A stretch of 64,000 nt of DNA from Pelagicoccus enzymogenes. GTDB lineage: Bacteria; Verrucomicrobiota; Verrucomicrobiia; Opitutales; Opitutaceae. The notes beneath the pieces were generated by a model. The model had not been told where the DNA came from. It worked only from the letters and a program-made list of their open reading frames with translations, and searched no databases. The stretch lies in assembly GCF_014803405.1 (NCBI RefSeq), contig NZ_JACYFG010000007.1:248001-312000 (forward strand), written 5' to 3'. This document shows positions 8,970 to 17,817 of the stretch, piece by piece; positions within the stretch are counted from its first letter, which is position 1, and each line of letters opens with the position of its first letter. A program made the position numbers and the translations under genes.

Positions 8970-9617
8970 TTACAGGTAGTGCATTCGCATGGCGTACCGC
9001 ATGAGGTCCTGCGGACTGTCCAAGCGAAGCTTCGCTTTGATTCGAGATCTATGGGACTCTATCGTCTTTACGCTAATTTGCAGCGCCTGAGCTATCTCTT
9101 TATTGTTTTTTGACATGCCGATTTGCTCGACGATCAAAAGCTCGCGGTCGGAGAGGTTATGAAAGGACGCGGAGCCTTCGCTGGCCCCGGGATTTGCCAG
9201 TCGATTGATCATGAGTGACTTTACGTTTTCGCTCACGTAGAGCTCCCCTTCGGTTACGGTTTCGATGGCGTGCTTTAGCTCGGAGAGCGGAGCGGCTTTC
9301 ATGATGAAGCCGTTGGCGCCGGCCTTGAGGCAGCGGTCGGCATAGATGCATTCGTCGTAGCTGCTGAGCACGAGCACGCGAGCATGCGGGTACTTTTGCT
9401 TCAGCTCGCGGACGGCAGCGATGCCTCGGGGGTGGGTGGAAGTGATCTCTATGATGGCCAGGTCGACGGAGTCCGGCAAGTCAGGGTCGTCGATGGATGG
9501 AGCGGCGTATGCGAGCACGTGGCTTGGACTGGCTTCGATAAAGGCTTGCAGGCCGGCGTGGCAGACGGGGTGTTCGTCGATGTAGAGAATTTCTTTGGGA
9601 GGATTTACTAGGATCAT
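8970..9617 (-). CDS. NarL/FixJ-type response regulator with Glu at the phospho-acceptor position
   Basis: A 215-residue two-domain regulator: receiver (about 8-125) and LuxR-type helix-turn-helix (about 150-210; LSDRELLIVEQIGMSKNNKEIAQAL, then ISVKTIESHRSRIKAKL). The receiver keeps an acidic pair (Asp14-Glu15 in LYIDEHPV) and the Lys in GFIMKAAPL. The residue aligned with the phospho-Asp is Glu57 (VDLAIIEITS). A Glu there cannot form the usual aspartyl phosphate and often mimics the active form, so this regulator may be constitutive or controlled otherwise. It shares architecture with the regulator at 9863-10513. Confidence 0.9.
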   Translation of the reverse strand: MILVNPPKEILYIDEHPVCHAGLQAFIEASPSHVLAYAAPSIDDPDLPDSVDLAIIEITSTHPRGIAAVRELKQKYPHARVLVLSSYDECIYADRCLKAGANGFIMKAAPLSELKHAIETVTEGELYVSENVKSLMINRLANPGASEGSASFHNLSDRELLIVEQIGMSKNNKEIAQALQISVKTIESHRSRIKAKLRLDSPQDLMRYAMRMHYL

Positions 9618-9802
9618 GAGGCAGTTATTAAGCTGCCACAGATTAGCATTTTGCGTTTTATTTTTACAATCGGGCCGACGCTGCGCCGAGAGTAGAAAAA
9701 GGGCTTGAGTATTGGCGGGTGGTTTTAGGGGACCGGCTTGGTTTGCCCTGAATTTTCCCCTGAGTGTTTCTTGCTAGGGGAGACTTGCCGGATATCGACA
9801 AA

Positions 9803-9836
9803 GAAAAAGGACGACCGCGAATCGGTCGTCCCTTTG
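9803..9836 (-). terminator. Rho-independent terminator after the NarL-type regulator
   Basis: On the minus strand GGGACGACCG and CGGTCGTCC pair around a short loop and run into CTTTTTC, 27 bp after the regulator's stop. It separates this gene from the two regulators downstream. Confidence 0.85.
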
Positions 9837-9862
9837 AAATTCTATTCAGCTGTTCGCTTGAA

Positions 9863-10513
9863 TCAGGACTCTTGCTGGTCGACCCACTGGACGGAGAACT
9901 GAACCAGTTCTGTCGCGTTGCGGAGGTTGAGCTTTTCCTTCACGTGGGCTCGGTGGGACTCGATGGTTTTGACCGACAAGTGCAGGCTTTCGGCTATCTC
10001 TCTGGTTGAGAGTCCGCGTCCAATCAGTTGCACGACTTCCAGTTCGCGGTCGGTGAGACGGTCCACCGGCGAGGCGGAGGCGTTGCTGGGACCGTTCACG
10101 ATCTGGTGCAGCACCTGGTCGGCGACGCGAGGGCTTACATAGATTTCGCCTTTGAGAATCTTGCGGATGGCTTCGATGATCTTTTCGGAAGACTCCTTTT
10201 TCATCACGTAAGCCTTGGCTCCAGCTCGCAATGCGCGTTGGGCGTAGATCGACTCGTCGTGCATGGAGAAAACGAGGATCGGCAGCTTTTCGTGGATGGC
10301 CTTAAGGTTCTTGATGAGTTCCAGCCCGTTGTTCCCTTGTAGGGATATGTCGACTATGACGACGTCGGGCTTCGTGTTGTCGATACCCCGCATCGCGGAA
10401 GGTGAATCCTCGGCTTCCCCGCACACTTCGAAGTCTTCTTGTCCGCCGATGATTTGGGTGAGGCCCTGACGGACGAGGGGGTGATCGTCTACGATGAATA
10501 CTCTTATCGACAT
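9863..10513 (-). CDS. NarL/FixJ-type response regulator
   Basis: From the ATG at 10513 this is a 216-residue regulator; the frame extends upstream to 10588 but the added 25 residues are not family-like. The receiver has Asp9-Asp10 (VFIVDDHPLVRQGL) and phospho-acceptor Asp55 (DVVIVDISLQGNNG). The C-terminal LuxR helix-turn-helix reads LTDRELEVVQLIGRGLSTRE, then IAESLHLSVKTIESHRAHVK. It should bind DNA upon phosphorylation. No sensor kinase gene is adjacent. A terminator follows. Confidence 0.92.
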   Translation of the reverse strand: MSIRVFIVDDHPLVRQGLTQIIGGQEDFEVCGEAEDSPSAMRGIDNTKPDVVIVDISLQGNNGLELIKNLKAIHEKLPILVFSMHDESIYAQRALRAGAKAYVMKKESSEKIIEAIRKILKGEIYVSPRVADQVLHQIVNGPSNASASPVDRLTDRELEVVQLIGRGLSTREIAESLHLSVKTIESHRAHVKEKLNLRNATELVQFSVQWVDQQES

Positions 10514-10672
10514 GTTCTGGATTCTCGTTTGTACAAACCGGTTGGAAAGGTTACCTAGAATTGATTGCTGAGCCCGCTGTGCTGGCAAGCCATTTAGCTG
10601 ATTATTAGGCGCTTATTTATCAATTCGGTCACGTATGCCGTTCCTTTAGGTTTTGGATTACGTGAGTACACG

Positions 10673-11866
10673 TTAGTAGGAAACCGTAGTGGAGAGTGTG
10701 ATCTGGGAAGAATCGTAGTCGCTGATGGCTTGGTTGGAGGAGGAATCGCGGTAGTTATAGGAGAGATTGGCTGACCAGTTGGAGCGAATCGAGTAGCGCG
10801 TGCTGAAGGTCGCGGTGAAGACGTCGTCGTTTCGCGAGTCGACATCGTAGATGTAGTCGTTGCTGCTCATGCCGATAGAGGCGACGAAGCCTAGCTTGGG
10901 CTGGGGCGTGTAGTCGACAGCGAGGTTCACCTGGCTTCGTTCAACCGTGCGATCGTCGTCGGTGACCTCCAGGTTTCGGTTGTAGGTGAGCGCCACGTTT
11001 GTTTTGGCGTTCATCGGGTAGCCTAGCTTTCCGTTGAGGGTGAGGCGGTTGCTGTTGCCGCTATTGGGACGGGAGTTCACGCGATCGCTGACGCTCGTGG
11101 AAGTGAATCCGAAGGACAGGTCAGCATCGAGCTTTGGAAAGAGGCGTTCGGGGAGGATTTGGCCAGTGATGCCGAAGTTTAGGCCGTCGTCGGTATCGTC
11201 CACGGCCTCGTCCCCGATAGTGATGAAATCCGTTTTGCGCTCTTGGATTTGGTATTCCGCATACATGCCGATGCGTCCGCGGATCAGTTCGCGGGCATGC
11301 AGTCCCGCTGCGAAAAGGGTCGTTGTGTTGGCGCTTGAAAACGAGCCGAAGACGCCGTCGTTTGACCGGTCGTTGTAAGATGCTCGAGTGCGGAAACTGA
11401 GGCGTCTTTGCAGCAGGTAGTCGGCGTAGGCGCTGACTGAGAAGGTTTCAGAGTCGAGGTTTTGGTTGGTGAGAAAGCTCTCGCGCACGCCGTCGAAGTA
11501 GTTGACCCCCCAGTTGCCCGATAGTTTCGGACCGGCGCCGAAGGGAATCTCTCCGCCTAGGTTGAAGCTGATGGAGTCAGAATCGAGCGAGTCGTTGTTG
11601 TCGTAACGTCGTACGGGAAAGCTCAAGCTGCCCTCTAGGTTCATCCTATTCGATTCTCGCGTGTAGCTGATTGCTGGCGTGAACCCGTAGATGGTGTCGG
11701 ATCCCGCATTCGAATTTGGACTCACGCGGCTGCTTTCCGTGATGGATACAGTCCCTTGGACTGTCACGTCTCCGCCCGCGAATCGAGGTCCGGCTAGCAG
11801 GGGCGTGGCGGGCGTGAGGAGGGCTGCGCCGATCAAGGCGAGGGATGTCAGGCTGAGAGGCTTCAT
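10673..11866 (-). CDS. Outer-membrane beta-barrel protein
   Basis: A 397-residue protein with a signal peptide (MKPLSLTSLALIGAALLTPA, cleavage near residue 25). The mature part consists of alternating polar/aromatic stretches (YADYLLQRRLSFRTRASYND, FGFTSTSVSDRVNSRPNSG, SANLSYNYRDSSSNQ) and ends in an aromatic residue (STTVSY), as expected of barrels inserted by BamA. It resembles the uncharacterised barrels often found near exopolysaccharide genes, but no such genes are adjacent, so a role in export is only a possibility. No catalytic motif is seen. Confidence 0.8.
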   Translation of the reverse strand: MKPLSLTSLALIGAALLTPATPLLAGPRFAGGDVTVQGTVSITESSRVSPNSNAGSDTIYGFTPAISYTRESNRMNLEGSLSFPVRRYDNNDSLDSDSISFNLGGEIPFGAGPKLSGNWGVNYFDGVRESFLTNQNLDSETFSVSAYADYLLQRRLSFRTRASYNDRSNDGVFGSFSSANTTTLFAAGLHARELIRGRIGMYAEYQIQERKTDFITIGDEAVDDTDDGLNFGITGQILPERLFPKLDADLSFGFTSTSVSDRVNSRPNSGNSNRLTLNGKLGYPMNAKTNVALTYNRNLEVTDDDRTVERSQVNLAVDYTPQPKLGFVASIGMSSNDYIYDVDSRNDDVFTATFSTRYSIRSNWSANLSYNYRDSSSNQAISDYDSSQITLSTTVSY

Positions 11867-11947
11867 TTCAGGATTCTGTGTCTGGGTAAATGCCGGGGGC
11901 TGGCTCGGATTACAAGCTTGAGCTGGGCGTTCTTGGAGTGAGTGGGA

Positions 11948-12649
11948 TTAGAGAAAGGCGGTTTGCAGGCTGGTTGAAAGCAGTCCGATCAAAGCGCCGA
12001 ACACGCCTCCCCAAACCACGAGCCAACCGAGGTGTTCGCGAATCAAGTCGGAGAGGATTTGTTTCACCTGAGGCGCGGTGAGCTCGTCGAGCTTCCCGCG
12101 GACGAGTCCCTCGATCATGGGTTGTACTTTTTCGAATGAGCTGTGCGATTGGCTAATATCGAGCGAATCGACGATTTGCTTTAGGCGTTTGCGAAACTCC
12201 TCCTTGAAGGGGTCGCGCAGGGGTTCGAGTACCTTTGCCCCGCCGAACATGGACAGCATGCCTCCGAATTTTGAGTGGGCCACTACTTGCAGGAAGCCTT
12301 CGAAGAGCTCGTCCATGTCGATGGACTTTTCCAAGGTTTCCGCGTCGAGCCCTTGGTGCAGGGCCGTGTCGGCGAACTTCATGAAATTTTCTTCGGTGAA
12401 GAAGCTTTCCATCACGAGCTTGTGGATGGCTGCTTTGAACTCCTCGAAACGCGCGGCGATCACTCCCGATCCGTAGAGGCCGGGGACTTTTTCGAACAGC
12501 ATGTGAACGGCGATCCAGTTGGTTACGGCGCCGGCGAGGGCGAAGACGCCCGCGTTCAGCACGAAAGGCTTGGCAGCGGAATCGGGTAGGGCTGCTCCCA
12601 GGATTAGCAAAGCGACAGCGATGAGGTTCGTGACGAGGCTCTTGTTCAT
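11948..12649 (-). CDS. DUF445-family membrane protein
   Basis: From the ATG at 12649 it encodes 233 residues; the frame is open further upstream but overlaps the esterase gene and looks unrelated there. It begins with two hydrophobic helices (LVTNLIAVALLILGAALP; FVLNAGVFALAGAVTNWIAVHMLFE), has a soluble helical middle, and ends in a C-terminal membrane helix (WLVVWGGVFGALIGLLSTSL). The motif GAVTNWIAVHMLFEKVPG, with 'GxGxIPxR'-like YGSGVIAARFEEF after it, is the DUF445 signature. The function is unknown. It is 23 bp downstream of the esterase gene on the same strand. Confidence 0.85.
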   Translation of the reverse strand: MNKSLVTNLIAVALLILGAALPDSAAKPFVLNAGVFALAGAVTNWIAVHMLFEKVPGLYGSGVIAARFEEFKAAIHKLVMESFFTEENFMKFADTALHQGLDAETLEKSIDMDELFEGFLQVVAHSKFGGMLSMFGGAKVLEPLRDPFKEEFRKRLKQIVDSLDISQSHSSFEKVQPMIEGLVRGKLDELTAPQVKQILSDLIREHLGWLVVWGGVFGALIGLLSTSLQTAFL

Positions 12650-12672
12650 GACGAAGGTGGAAAAGGAATGAG

Positions 12673-13485
12673 CTATTTTGTTTCGGTGGCGTTCGCCGCG
12701 GTGGCAAGATCGCTTTCGAGCTGTTGCAGCGGCAGCCAATTCAAGACGCGTTGGATGCTTGCGTCCCAGTATCCCCATTCGTGGGCGCCAGGACCTTCCT
12801 CGTAATCGAGCTCGAGCCCGATGGAACGGGAGTGGGCGAGGAAGCTCTGGTTGGCGAGGTACAGGTAGTCCTCCGTTCCGCAGCACTGGTAGAGGGCGGG
12901 GATGTCGGCGCGGTTTTCCGCTTTCAGTTTCGATGCGAGATGAAGCAAATCGTCCTCGCTGTTTTGGATTACCGCCTCGGGGCCGAAGATAGAGGGCCAA
13001 TCCGGCAGCCGTTCCTCCCTGTCCCCAGCCAAGGCTGCGATATCCAGAACGCCGGAGAGGCTGGCGGCTGCAGCGTAGCGGTCAGGGTTGGAAAGGGCTA
13101 GTTTGAAGGCGCCGTATCCTCCCATGGAAAGGCCTGCCACGAATGTGTCGTCGCGATTTTCGGAAATGGAAAAGTATCGCTGGCAGATTTCGGGAAGCTC
13201 GTGAGCAACGTAGTCGTAGTAGCGGTGTCCGGCGTGGGTGTTCCGATAGAAGCTTCGATGGACGGCGGGCATGACAACGGTAACGTCGTAGGCCTCGGCG
13301 TAGCGTTCGATACTGGTGCGGCGCGTCCAGGTCGTGTGGTCGTCGGACAGGCCGTGCAGGAGGTAGAGCACCGGGCTCCTGTGGTCGCTGCCTTTCTGTT
13401 GCTTGATACGCTGGCTGAAGGCCACCTTGATCGAAGAGGAGAGGCGCAAGGTTTCGGAAAAGAAGTCGAAGTGGATCAGAGCCAT
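12673..13485 (-). CDS. Alpha/beta-hydrolase esterase (EstA / esterase D family)
   Basis: A 270-residue putative esterase. The oxyanion region is LYLLHGLSDDHTTWTR, the nucleophile elbow is AGLSMGGYGAFKLAL, and the acid and histidine are in CCGTEDYLY and GAHEWGYWD, the order of esterase D and tributyrin esterase families. Likely substrates are short acyl esters, including acetylated sugars; S-formylglutathione hydrolase cannot be excluded from sequence alone. There is no signal peptide. It precedes the DUF445 gene closely on the same strand. Confidence 0.85.
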   Translation of the reverse strand: MALIHFDFFSETLRLSSSIKVAFSQRIKQQKGSDHRSPVLYLLHGLSDDHTTWTRRTSIERYAEAYDVTVVMPAVHRSFYRNTHAGHRYYDYVAHELPEICQRYFSISENRDDTFVAGLSMGGYGAFKLALSNPDRYAAAASLSGVLDIAALAGDREERLPDWPSIFGPEAVIQNSEDDLLHLASKLKAENRADIPALYQCCGTEDYLYLANQSFLAHSRSIGLELDYEEGPGAHEWGYWDASIQRVLNWLPLQQLESDLATAANATETK

Positions 13486-13742
13486 CCCGCGAACCCTAGG
13501 GGTGGTTTTGCAGAGATCAATGGCGTTATCTTGCAGTTGTACGATGAATCGTAGGCTACGTTTTGAGCGGTCGCAGACGGATGGGCTGAGCGGAATTGCG
13601 CAGATCCTCTAAGCGCTATGAGCGCCGGCGCTGCGAAAAATGCGGACCGACCCTATTTTTTTCAGAAGGGTGAATCCGATAGTAAGGGGTGCCAGTCGGA
13701 AGGCATCTGCCTCATGTCCGGCGCAACGGCCAACGAATTCCC

Positions 13743-14627
13743 ATGCAAACGACAACGAACAGGGGTCTCGACTCGCAACGAGGCCCCCTTGAAGAGCCCG
13801 ACTGGAAGCGAGCGTTTATCGCCCGCGTCGAGAAGCTGCCTACCCTTGGCAAGGTCTGTCGCGAGCTGTACTTCTATTTGCAGGAAAAGCACTCGACCAC
13901 GCAGGGTGCGACCGAACTGGTGGGCAAGGATCCACTTTTAACGGTTGAGATCGTGCGGAGCTCTAAGTCCGCGGTCTACGGATCACGCGGGGCGAATTCC
14001 GTTAAGGATGCGGTTCAGGCGATAGGATTGGAACGACTAGGGCGAATCGCCCTGAGGCTCTGGCTGCGGAACCTGATCCCGCACCATCTCTCGGTATACA
14101 ACATCGACGGCGGCAACTTCATCCGTCGCTCCTTCGCCTGCGGCTCCGCGATGCGCTTCATCTACCAAGGCGATACCGAGCGGGCGGAAACCGCCTACGC
14201 GATCGGATTGCTGCATGCGATCGGCTGGGTGATCGTGGACGAAGCGGTCCGATTGATCAGTGGAGACGAGCTGGTTTTTTTAGAGAAAACCTCGAGGCGG
14301 CTTGCGGAAGCGGAGTTGCGGGAGTTTGGAACGACTCATGCCGAAGTCGGCGGGCTTGCGCTTAAGATCTGGGGCTTTTCCAAGGAGGTGCATATCCCTG
14401 TGTCCTCGCAATTTTTAAATCCCCCGATGAAGGACCGATATGATTGGACGCAGAGCTTGGCGATCGCCCGTTTCATGGCGGATCGCGTTTTAGAGTCGTT
14501 CAATGGCGTTAAGGATCCGCTGCGCGGCGAAGGGCGCGCGGTCTATCGTGGCAAGACTTTGTCCGAAGTTTTCGAATACACGCTTGCGATGGTGGAAGAA
14601 GAAGCCGGACACCAGCAAGCCAACTAG
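13743..14627 (+). CDS. HDOD-domain protein
   Basis: From the ATG at 13743 it encodes 294 residues. The HDOD domain spans about residues 25-225: LPTLGKVCRELYFYLQEKHS, LVGKDPLLTVEIVRSSKSAVYG, VKDAVQAIGLERLGRIAL, then AYAIGLLHAIGWVIVDEA. The metal-binding His-Asp of true HD phosphohydrolases is degenerate ('LLHAIG'), as usual for HDOD. Such proteins act as signalling scaffolds in bacterial regulatory networks. No GGDEF or EAL domain is fused. It is transcribed alone. Confidence 0.85.
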   Translation: MQTTTNRGLDSQRGPLEEPDWKRAFIARVEKLPTLGKVCRELYFYLQEKHSTTQGATELVGKDPLLTVEIVRSSKSAVYGSRGANSVKDAVQAIGLERLGRIALRLWLRNLIPHHLSVYNIDGGNFIRRSFACGSAMRFIYQGDTERAETAYAIGLLHAIGWVIVDEAVRLISGDELVFLEKTSRRLAEAELREFGTTHAEVGGLALKIWGFSKEVHIPVSSQFLNPPMKDRYDWTQSLAIARFMADRVLESFNGVKDPLRGEGRAVYRGKTLSEVFEYTLAMVEEEAGHQQAN

Positions 14628-14667
14628 GAGGTTTGCCTCCGAGGGGGCTTCTAAGTGCAGGGCGCTC

Positions 14668-14692
14668 GACGCCCGCGGAGCGGCCGTCCCAC
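14668..14692 (-). repeat. REP-like palindrome, family C (GTGG head)
   Basis: On the minus strand the head GTGG is followed by arms GACGGCCGC and GCGGGCGTC around a TCC loop (one mismatch). A related copy is at 61864-61888. It lies between convergent HDOD and gcvP genes. Confidence 0.7.
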
Positions 14693-14735
14693 CTTCAGGT
14701 TGGGAGCAGCCTAAGTCTGTTTCGCTTGCCTGGGT

Positions 14736-17663
14736 TTATTCTGTGTAGGCCTCGATCGGCAGGCAGGAACAAACGAGATTTCTGTCGCCGAACACGTTGT
14801 CGACTCGACTGACAGCTGGCCAGTACTTGTATTCACGAGTCCATGACGCTGGGAAGGCCGCTTCGTCACGGGTGTAGGGAGAGCTCCAATCCGTCGCGGT
14901 CACCGCTTGGCTGGTGTGCGGCGCGTTCTTGAGTGGGTTGTTGTCCTTGGGCCATTCTCCGCTAGCGATGCGGAGCATCTCGCCCTTGATCGAAATCAGG
15001 GCGTCGCAGAGCCGGTCGAGCTCGGCTTTCGATTCGCTTTCGGTGGGTTCGATCATCATGGTTCCCGGTACGGGGAAGGACATGGTGGGCGCGTGGAATC
15101 CGTAGTCCATCAAGCGCTTGGCGACATCCTCGACCTCAACGCCGGATTGCTCCTTCCAGTCGCGGAAGTCGATGATGAACTCGTGGGCGACGAGGCCGCT
15201 CTCGCCGCGGTAGACGATTTTGAATTCCGATTCTAGGCGCTTCGCCATGTAGTTTGCGTTGACGATGGCGATCTTGGTGGCGTCGGTGATTCCTGTCGCC
15301 CCCATCATGCGGATGTAGGCCCAGGAGATTGGCAGGATGCTGGCGCTGCCGTAAGGAGCGGCCGAGATGGCTCCGATGCGTTCGTCGCCGGAAATCGAGT
15401 CGCTCAACTGGTGGCCCGGTAGGAAGGGGGCAAGGTGTTTGGCGACGCAAACGGGACCGATGCCGGGACCGCCTCCTCCGTGGGGAATACAGAAGGTTTT
15501 GTGCAAGTTGAGGTGGCAAACGTCCGCTCCGATTTCGCCCGGGCTCGTGAGTCCGCACTGAGCGTTCATGTTGGCGCCGTCCATATAGACTTGTCCTCCG
15601 TTGTCGTGGACGATTTGGCAAATTTCTCGTATGGAAGATTCGAATACGCCGTGTGTCGACGGGTAGGTGACCATCAGGGCGGCCAGGTTTTCAGCGTGCT
15701 GTTCCGCTTTTTCCCGGAGGTTTTCCACGTCGATATTGCCTTGCTCGTCGCAAGCCACGGTCACGACTTTCAATCCAGCCATGGCTGCGGAAGCGGGGTT
15801 GGTGCCGTGGGCGGAAAGGGGAATCAGGCACACGTTGCGGTTCGAGTCGCCGCGGCTGGCGTGGTATTTTTGGATGGCCAGCAACCCAGCGTATTCGCCT
15901 TGGGATCCCGCGTTGGGCTGAATGGAGGTCGCTTGGAAGCCAGTTATTTCCGAGAGCCAGCCTTCGAGTTGTTCGATCAATTCCAAGTAGCCCCTGGTTT
16001 GCTCTTTGGGGGCAAAGGGGTGGATGCTGGAAAACTCGGGCCAAGTGATGGGAAGCATCTCGGCCGCCGCGTTGAGCTTCATGGTGCAGGAGCCGAGCGG
16101 GATCATTGAGGTGGTAAGCGAAAGGTCGCGGTTCTCCAGCCTCTTGAGGTAGCGCAGCATCTCGGTTTCCGTATGGTAGGAATTGAAGACCGGGTGGCTG
16201 AGGTAGTCGATTTCGCGGTTCAATGCATCTTCGGCGGATGGCGAGCAAGCTTGGGCCTTTTCCACGAGCGCAGCGACGTCGGTTTCGATGCCGAAGACCT
16301 GGAGGAGGGCCACGAGGTCCGCGGGAGAGGTGGTTTCGTCGAGGGAAAAGCCAATCGAGCCGGGCGATACGGAGCGCAGGTTGATGCCGGCGTCTCCAGC
16401 GCGAGCTGCGGCATCGGCTGCAGCTTCTTCGGAAAGGTCCACCACCACGGTATCGAAGCGCTTGCCTGGGGCGACGTTGAAGCCGGATGCTTCCAAGGCA
16501 TCGGTGGCCAGTGTGGTGAGTAATTGGATACGGCTGGCGATGTTACGGAGTCCCACCGGGCCGTGGTAGACTGCGTAGGCTGCGGCGATGTTGGCGAGCA
16601 GCGCTTGGGCGGTGCAAATGTTGCTCGTAGCCTTGTCGCGGCGGATGTGTTGCTCGCGCGTTTGCAGGGCGAGGCGGAGGGCTGGGTTGCCCGCGCTGTC
16701 CTTGGAGATGCCGATGATGCGGCCGGGGATCTTTCTTTTGTATGCGTCGCGGGTTGCGAAGAAGGCAGCGTGGGGACCTCCGAATCCCATCGGAACGCCG
16801 AAGCGCTGCGCGCTGCCGACCGCCACGTCGGCACCCAGCGCGGCGGGAGATTTCAGAAGAGTGAGGGCCAGCAAGTCGGTCGCTACGATGGTCAGCACTT
16901 TGCTTTCCTTCGCTTGGGCGGCGATGGCGGAGAAATCTTTGGCGATACCGTTGGCGTCTGGATACTGTAGTAGAACCGCGAATACGCCCTCGAAATCCAG
17001 CGAATCCTCCAGGTCGACGATCTCGAAATCTATTCCTAGGGGAGCGGCTCGGGAGGTGACCACCTCTACGGTTTGCGGGAAGCAATCCTTGGAGATGAGG
17101 ATCTTTTGCTTTTTGCCGGCCCGTCCCACTTGGGAGAAGGCTAGTCCCATGGCCTCGGCAGCGGCGGTACCTTCGTCGAGCAGGGATGCATTGGCGATTT
17201 CGAGTCCGGTGAGGTCCGAAACCATTGTTTGGAAATTGAGAAGGCCTTCCATGCGGCCTTGGGAAATTTCCGCCTGGTAAGGCGTGTATTGGGTGTACCA
17301 GCCTGGGTTCTCCAGGATGTTGCGCTGGATGACCGGCGGGGTGATCGTTGGGTAGTAGCCGAGGCCGATGTAGGTTTTGTTGACCTTGTTTCGAGAGGCG
17401 AGGGTCTTGAGTTCGGCCAGCATGTCGTGCTCGCCGATCGGTTCGGGCAGGTTTTTCAGGCCCTTGCTACGGATGGAGGCCGGCACCGCTTGGTCGACGA
17501 GGGCGTCGACGGAATCGAAGCCCACCGCGCGGGCCAATTCGTCGGCGGCGGGGCCGCTGGTGCCGAGGTGGCGAGGAGCGAATTGGTCGAGCTTGGCGAG
17601 CGGGTTGGCTTGGGCTTGTGCAGAAGCGCTTCGTGATGGTGTGGCCGCGGTGCTGTTTGGCAT
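14736..17663 (-). CDS. gcvP: Glycine dehydrogenase (decarboxylating), P-protein of the glycine cleavage system
   Basis: From the ATG at 17663 it encodes 975 residues, the single-chain form in which the two P-subunit halves are fused. It decarboxylates glycine and passes the aminomethyl group to lipoylated H protein. Landmarks are [10 protein letters not shown] near the start, the Gly-rich [14 protein letters not shown] region, and the PLP lysine at Lys722 in [18 protein letters not shown]. gcvT and gcvH are not in the window, so the system is split. No glycine riboswitch-like structure was recognised upstream; the space before the gene is filled by palindromic repeats. Confidence 0.97.
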   Translation of the reverse strand: MPNSTAATPSRSASAQAQANPLAKLDQFAPRHLGTSGPAADELARAVGFDSVDALVDQAVPASIRSKGLKNLPEPIGEHDMLAELKTLASRNKVNKTYIGLGYYPTITPPVIQRNILENPGWYTQYTPYQAEISQGRMEGLLNFQTMVSDLTGLEIANASLLDEGTAAAEAMGLAFSQVGRAGKKQKILISKDCFPQTVEVVTSRAAPLGIDFEIVDLEDSLDFEGVFAVLLQYPDANGIAKDFSAIAAQAKESKVLTIVATDLLALTLLKSPAALGADVAVGSAQRFGVPMGFGGPHAAFFATRDAYKRKIPGRIIGISKDSAGNPALRLALQTREQHIRRDKATSNICTAQALLANIAAAYAVYHGPVGLRNIASRIQLLTTLATDALEASGFNVAPGKRFDTVVVDLSEEAAADAAARAGDAGINLRSVSPGSIGFSLDETTSPADLVALLQVFGIETDVAALVEKAQACSPSAEDALNREIDYLSHPVFNSYHTETEMLRYLKRLENRDLSLTTSMIPLGSCTMKLNAAAEMLPITWPEFSSIHPFAPKEQTRGYLELIEQLEGWLSEITGFQATSIQPNAGSQGEYAGLLAIQKYHASRGDSNRNVCLIPLSAHGTNPASAAMAGLKVVTVACDEQGNIDVENLREKAEQHAENLAALMVTYPSTHGVFESSIREICQIVHDNGGQVYMDGANMNAQCGLTSPGEIGADVCHLNLHKTFCIPHGGGGPGIGPVCVAKHLAPFLPGHQLSDSISGDERIGAISAAPYGSASILPISWAYIRMMGATGITDATKIAIVNANYMAKRLESEFKIVYRGESGLVAHEFIIDFRDWKEQSGVEVEDVAKRLMDYGFHAPTMSFPVPGTMMIEPTESESKAELDRLCDALISIKGEMLRIASGEWPKDNNPLKNAPHTSQAVTATDWSSPYTRDEAAFPASWTREYKYWPAVSRVDNVFGDRNLVCSCLPIEAYTE

Positions 17664-17718
17664 GGGCGGCAGACTAGAAATCGAAGCGCGCAAATCAATG
17701 CGGCAATTCGGTTAATTT

Positions 17719-17773
17719 TGTAGGGCTCGGACTTTATTGCTCATGCGGGACGGGCATAAAGCCCGCGCCCTAC
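17719..17773. repeat. Inverted pair of REP-like elements (family B)
   Basis: The plus strand starts GTAGGGCTCGGACTTTAT at 17719; the minus strand starts GTAGGGCGCGGGCTTTAT at 17773. These are two diverged copies of one GTAG-headed unit facing each other with about 10 bp between them. The right-hand copy contains a CGGGC/GCCCG stem. The layout is that of a REPIN. Confidence 0.75.
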
Positions 17774-17788
17774 TTTTCGGGTTGAGTT

Positions 17789-17810
17789 TCGCGAGCAAGC
17801 TCGCTCCTAC
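17789..17810 (-). repeat. REP-like palindrome, family A
   Basis: Identical over 22 bp to 5461-5482 and 49084-49105. It ends only 7 bp before the nth start codon, so it probably forms part of the nth 5' leader. Confidence 0.85.
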
Positions 17811-17817
17811 ATCTTTC

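Noticed and set aside
11948-13000. A 350-residue protein extending the DUF445 gene upstream of 12649
   Set aside because: The extra N-terminal part lies inside the esterase gene in another frame and is Arg/Pro-rich shadow sequence; the ATG at 12649 begins the recognisable DUF445 protein.
17737-17817. An N-terminal extension of nth to a start at 17737
   Set aside because: The 27 extra residues are translated repeat sequence (FASKLAPTS from the palindrome) and do not resemble any nth N-terminus.
17664-17817. A glycine riboswitch upstream of gcvP
   Set aside because: The interval is only ~150 bp and is mostly filled by palindromic repeats; no glycine aptamer pattern was recognised.
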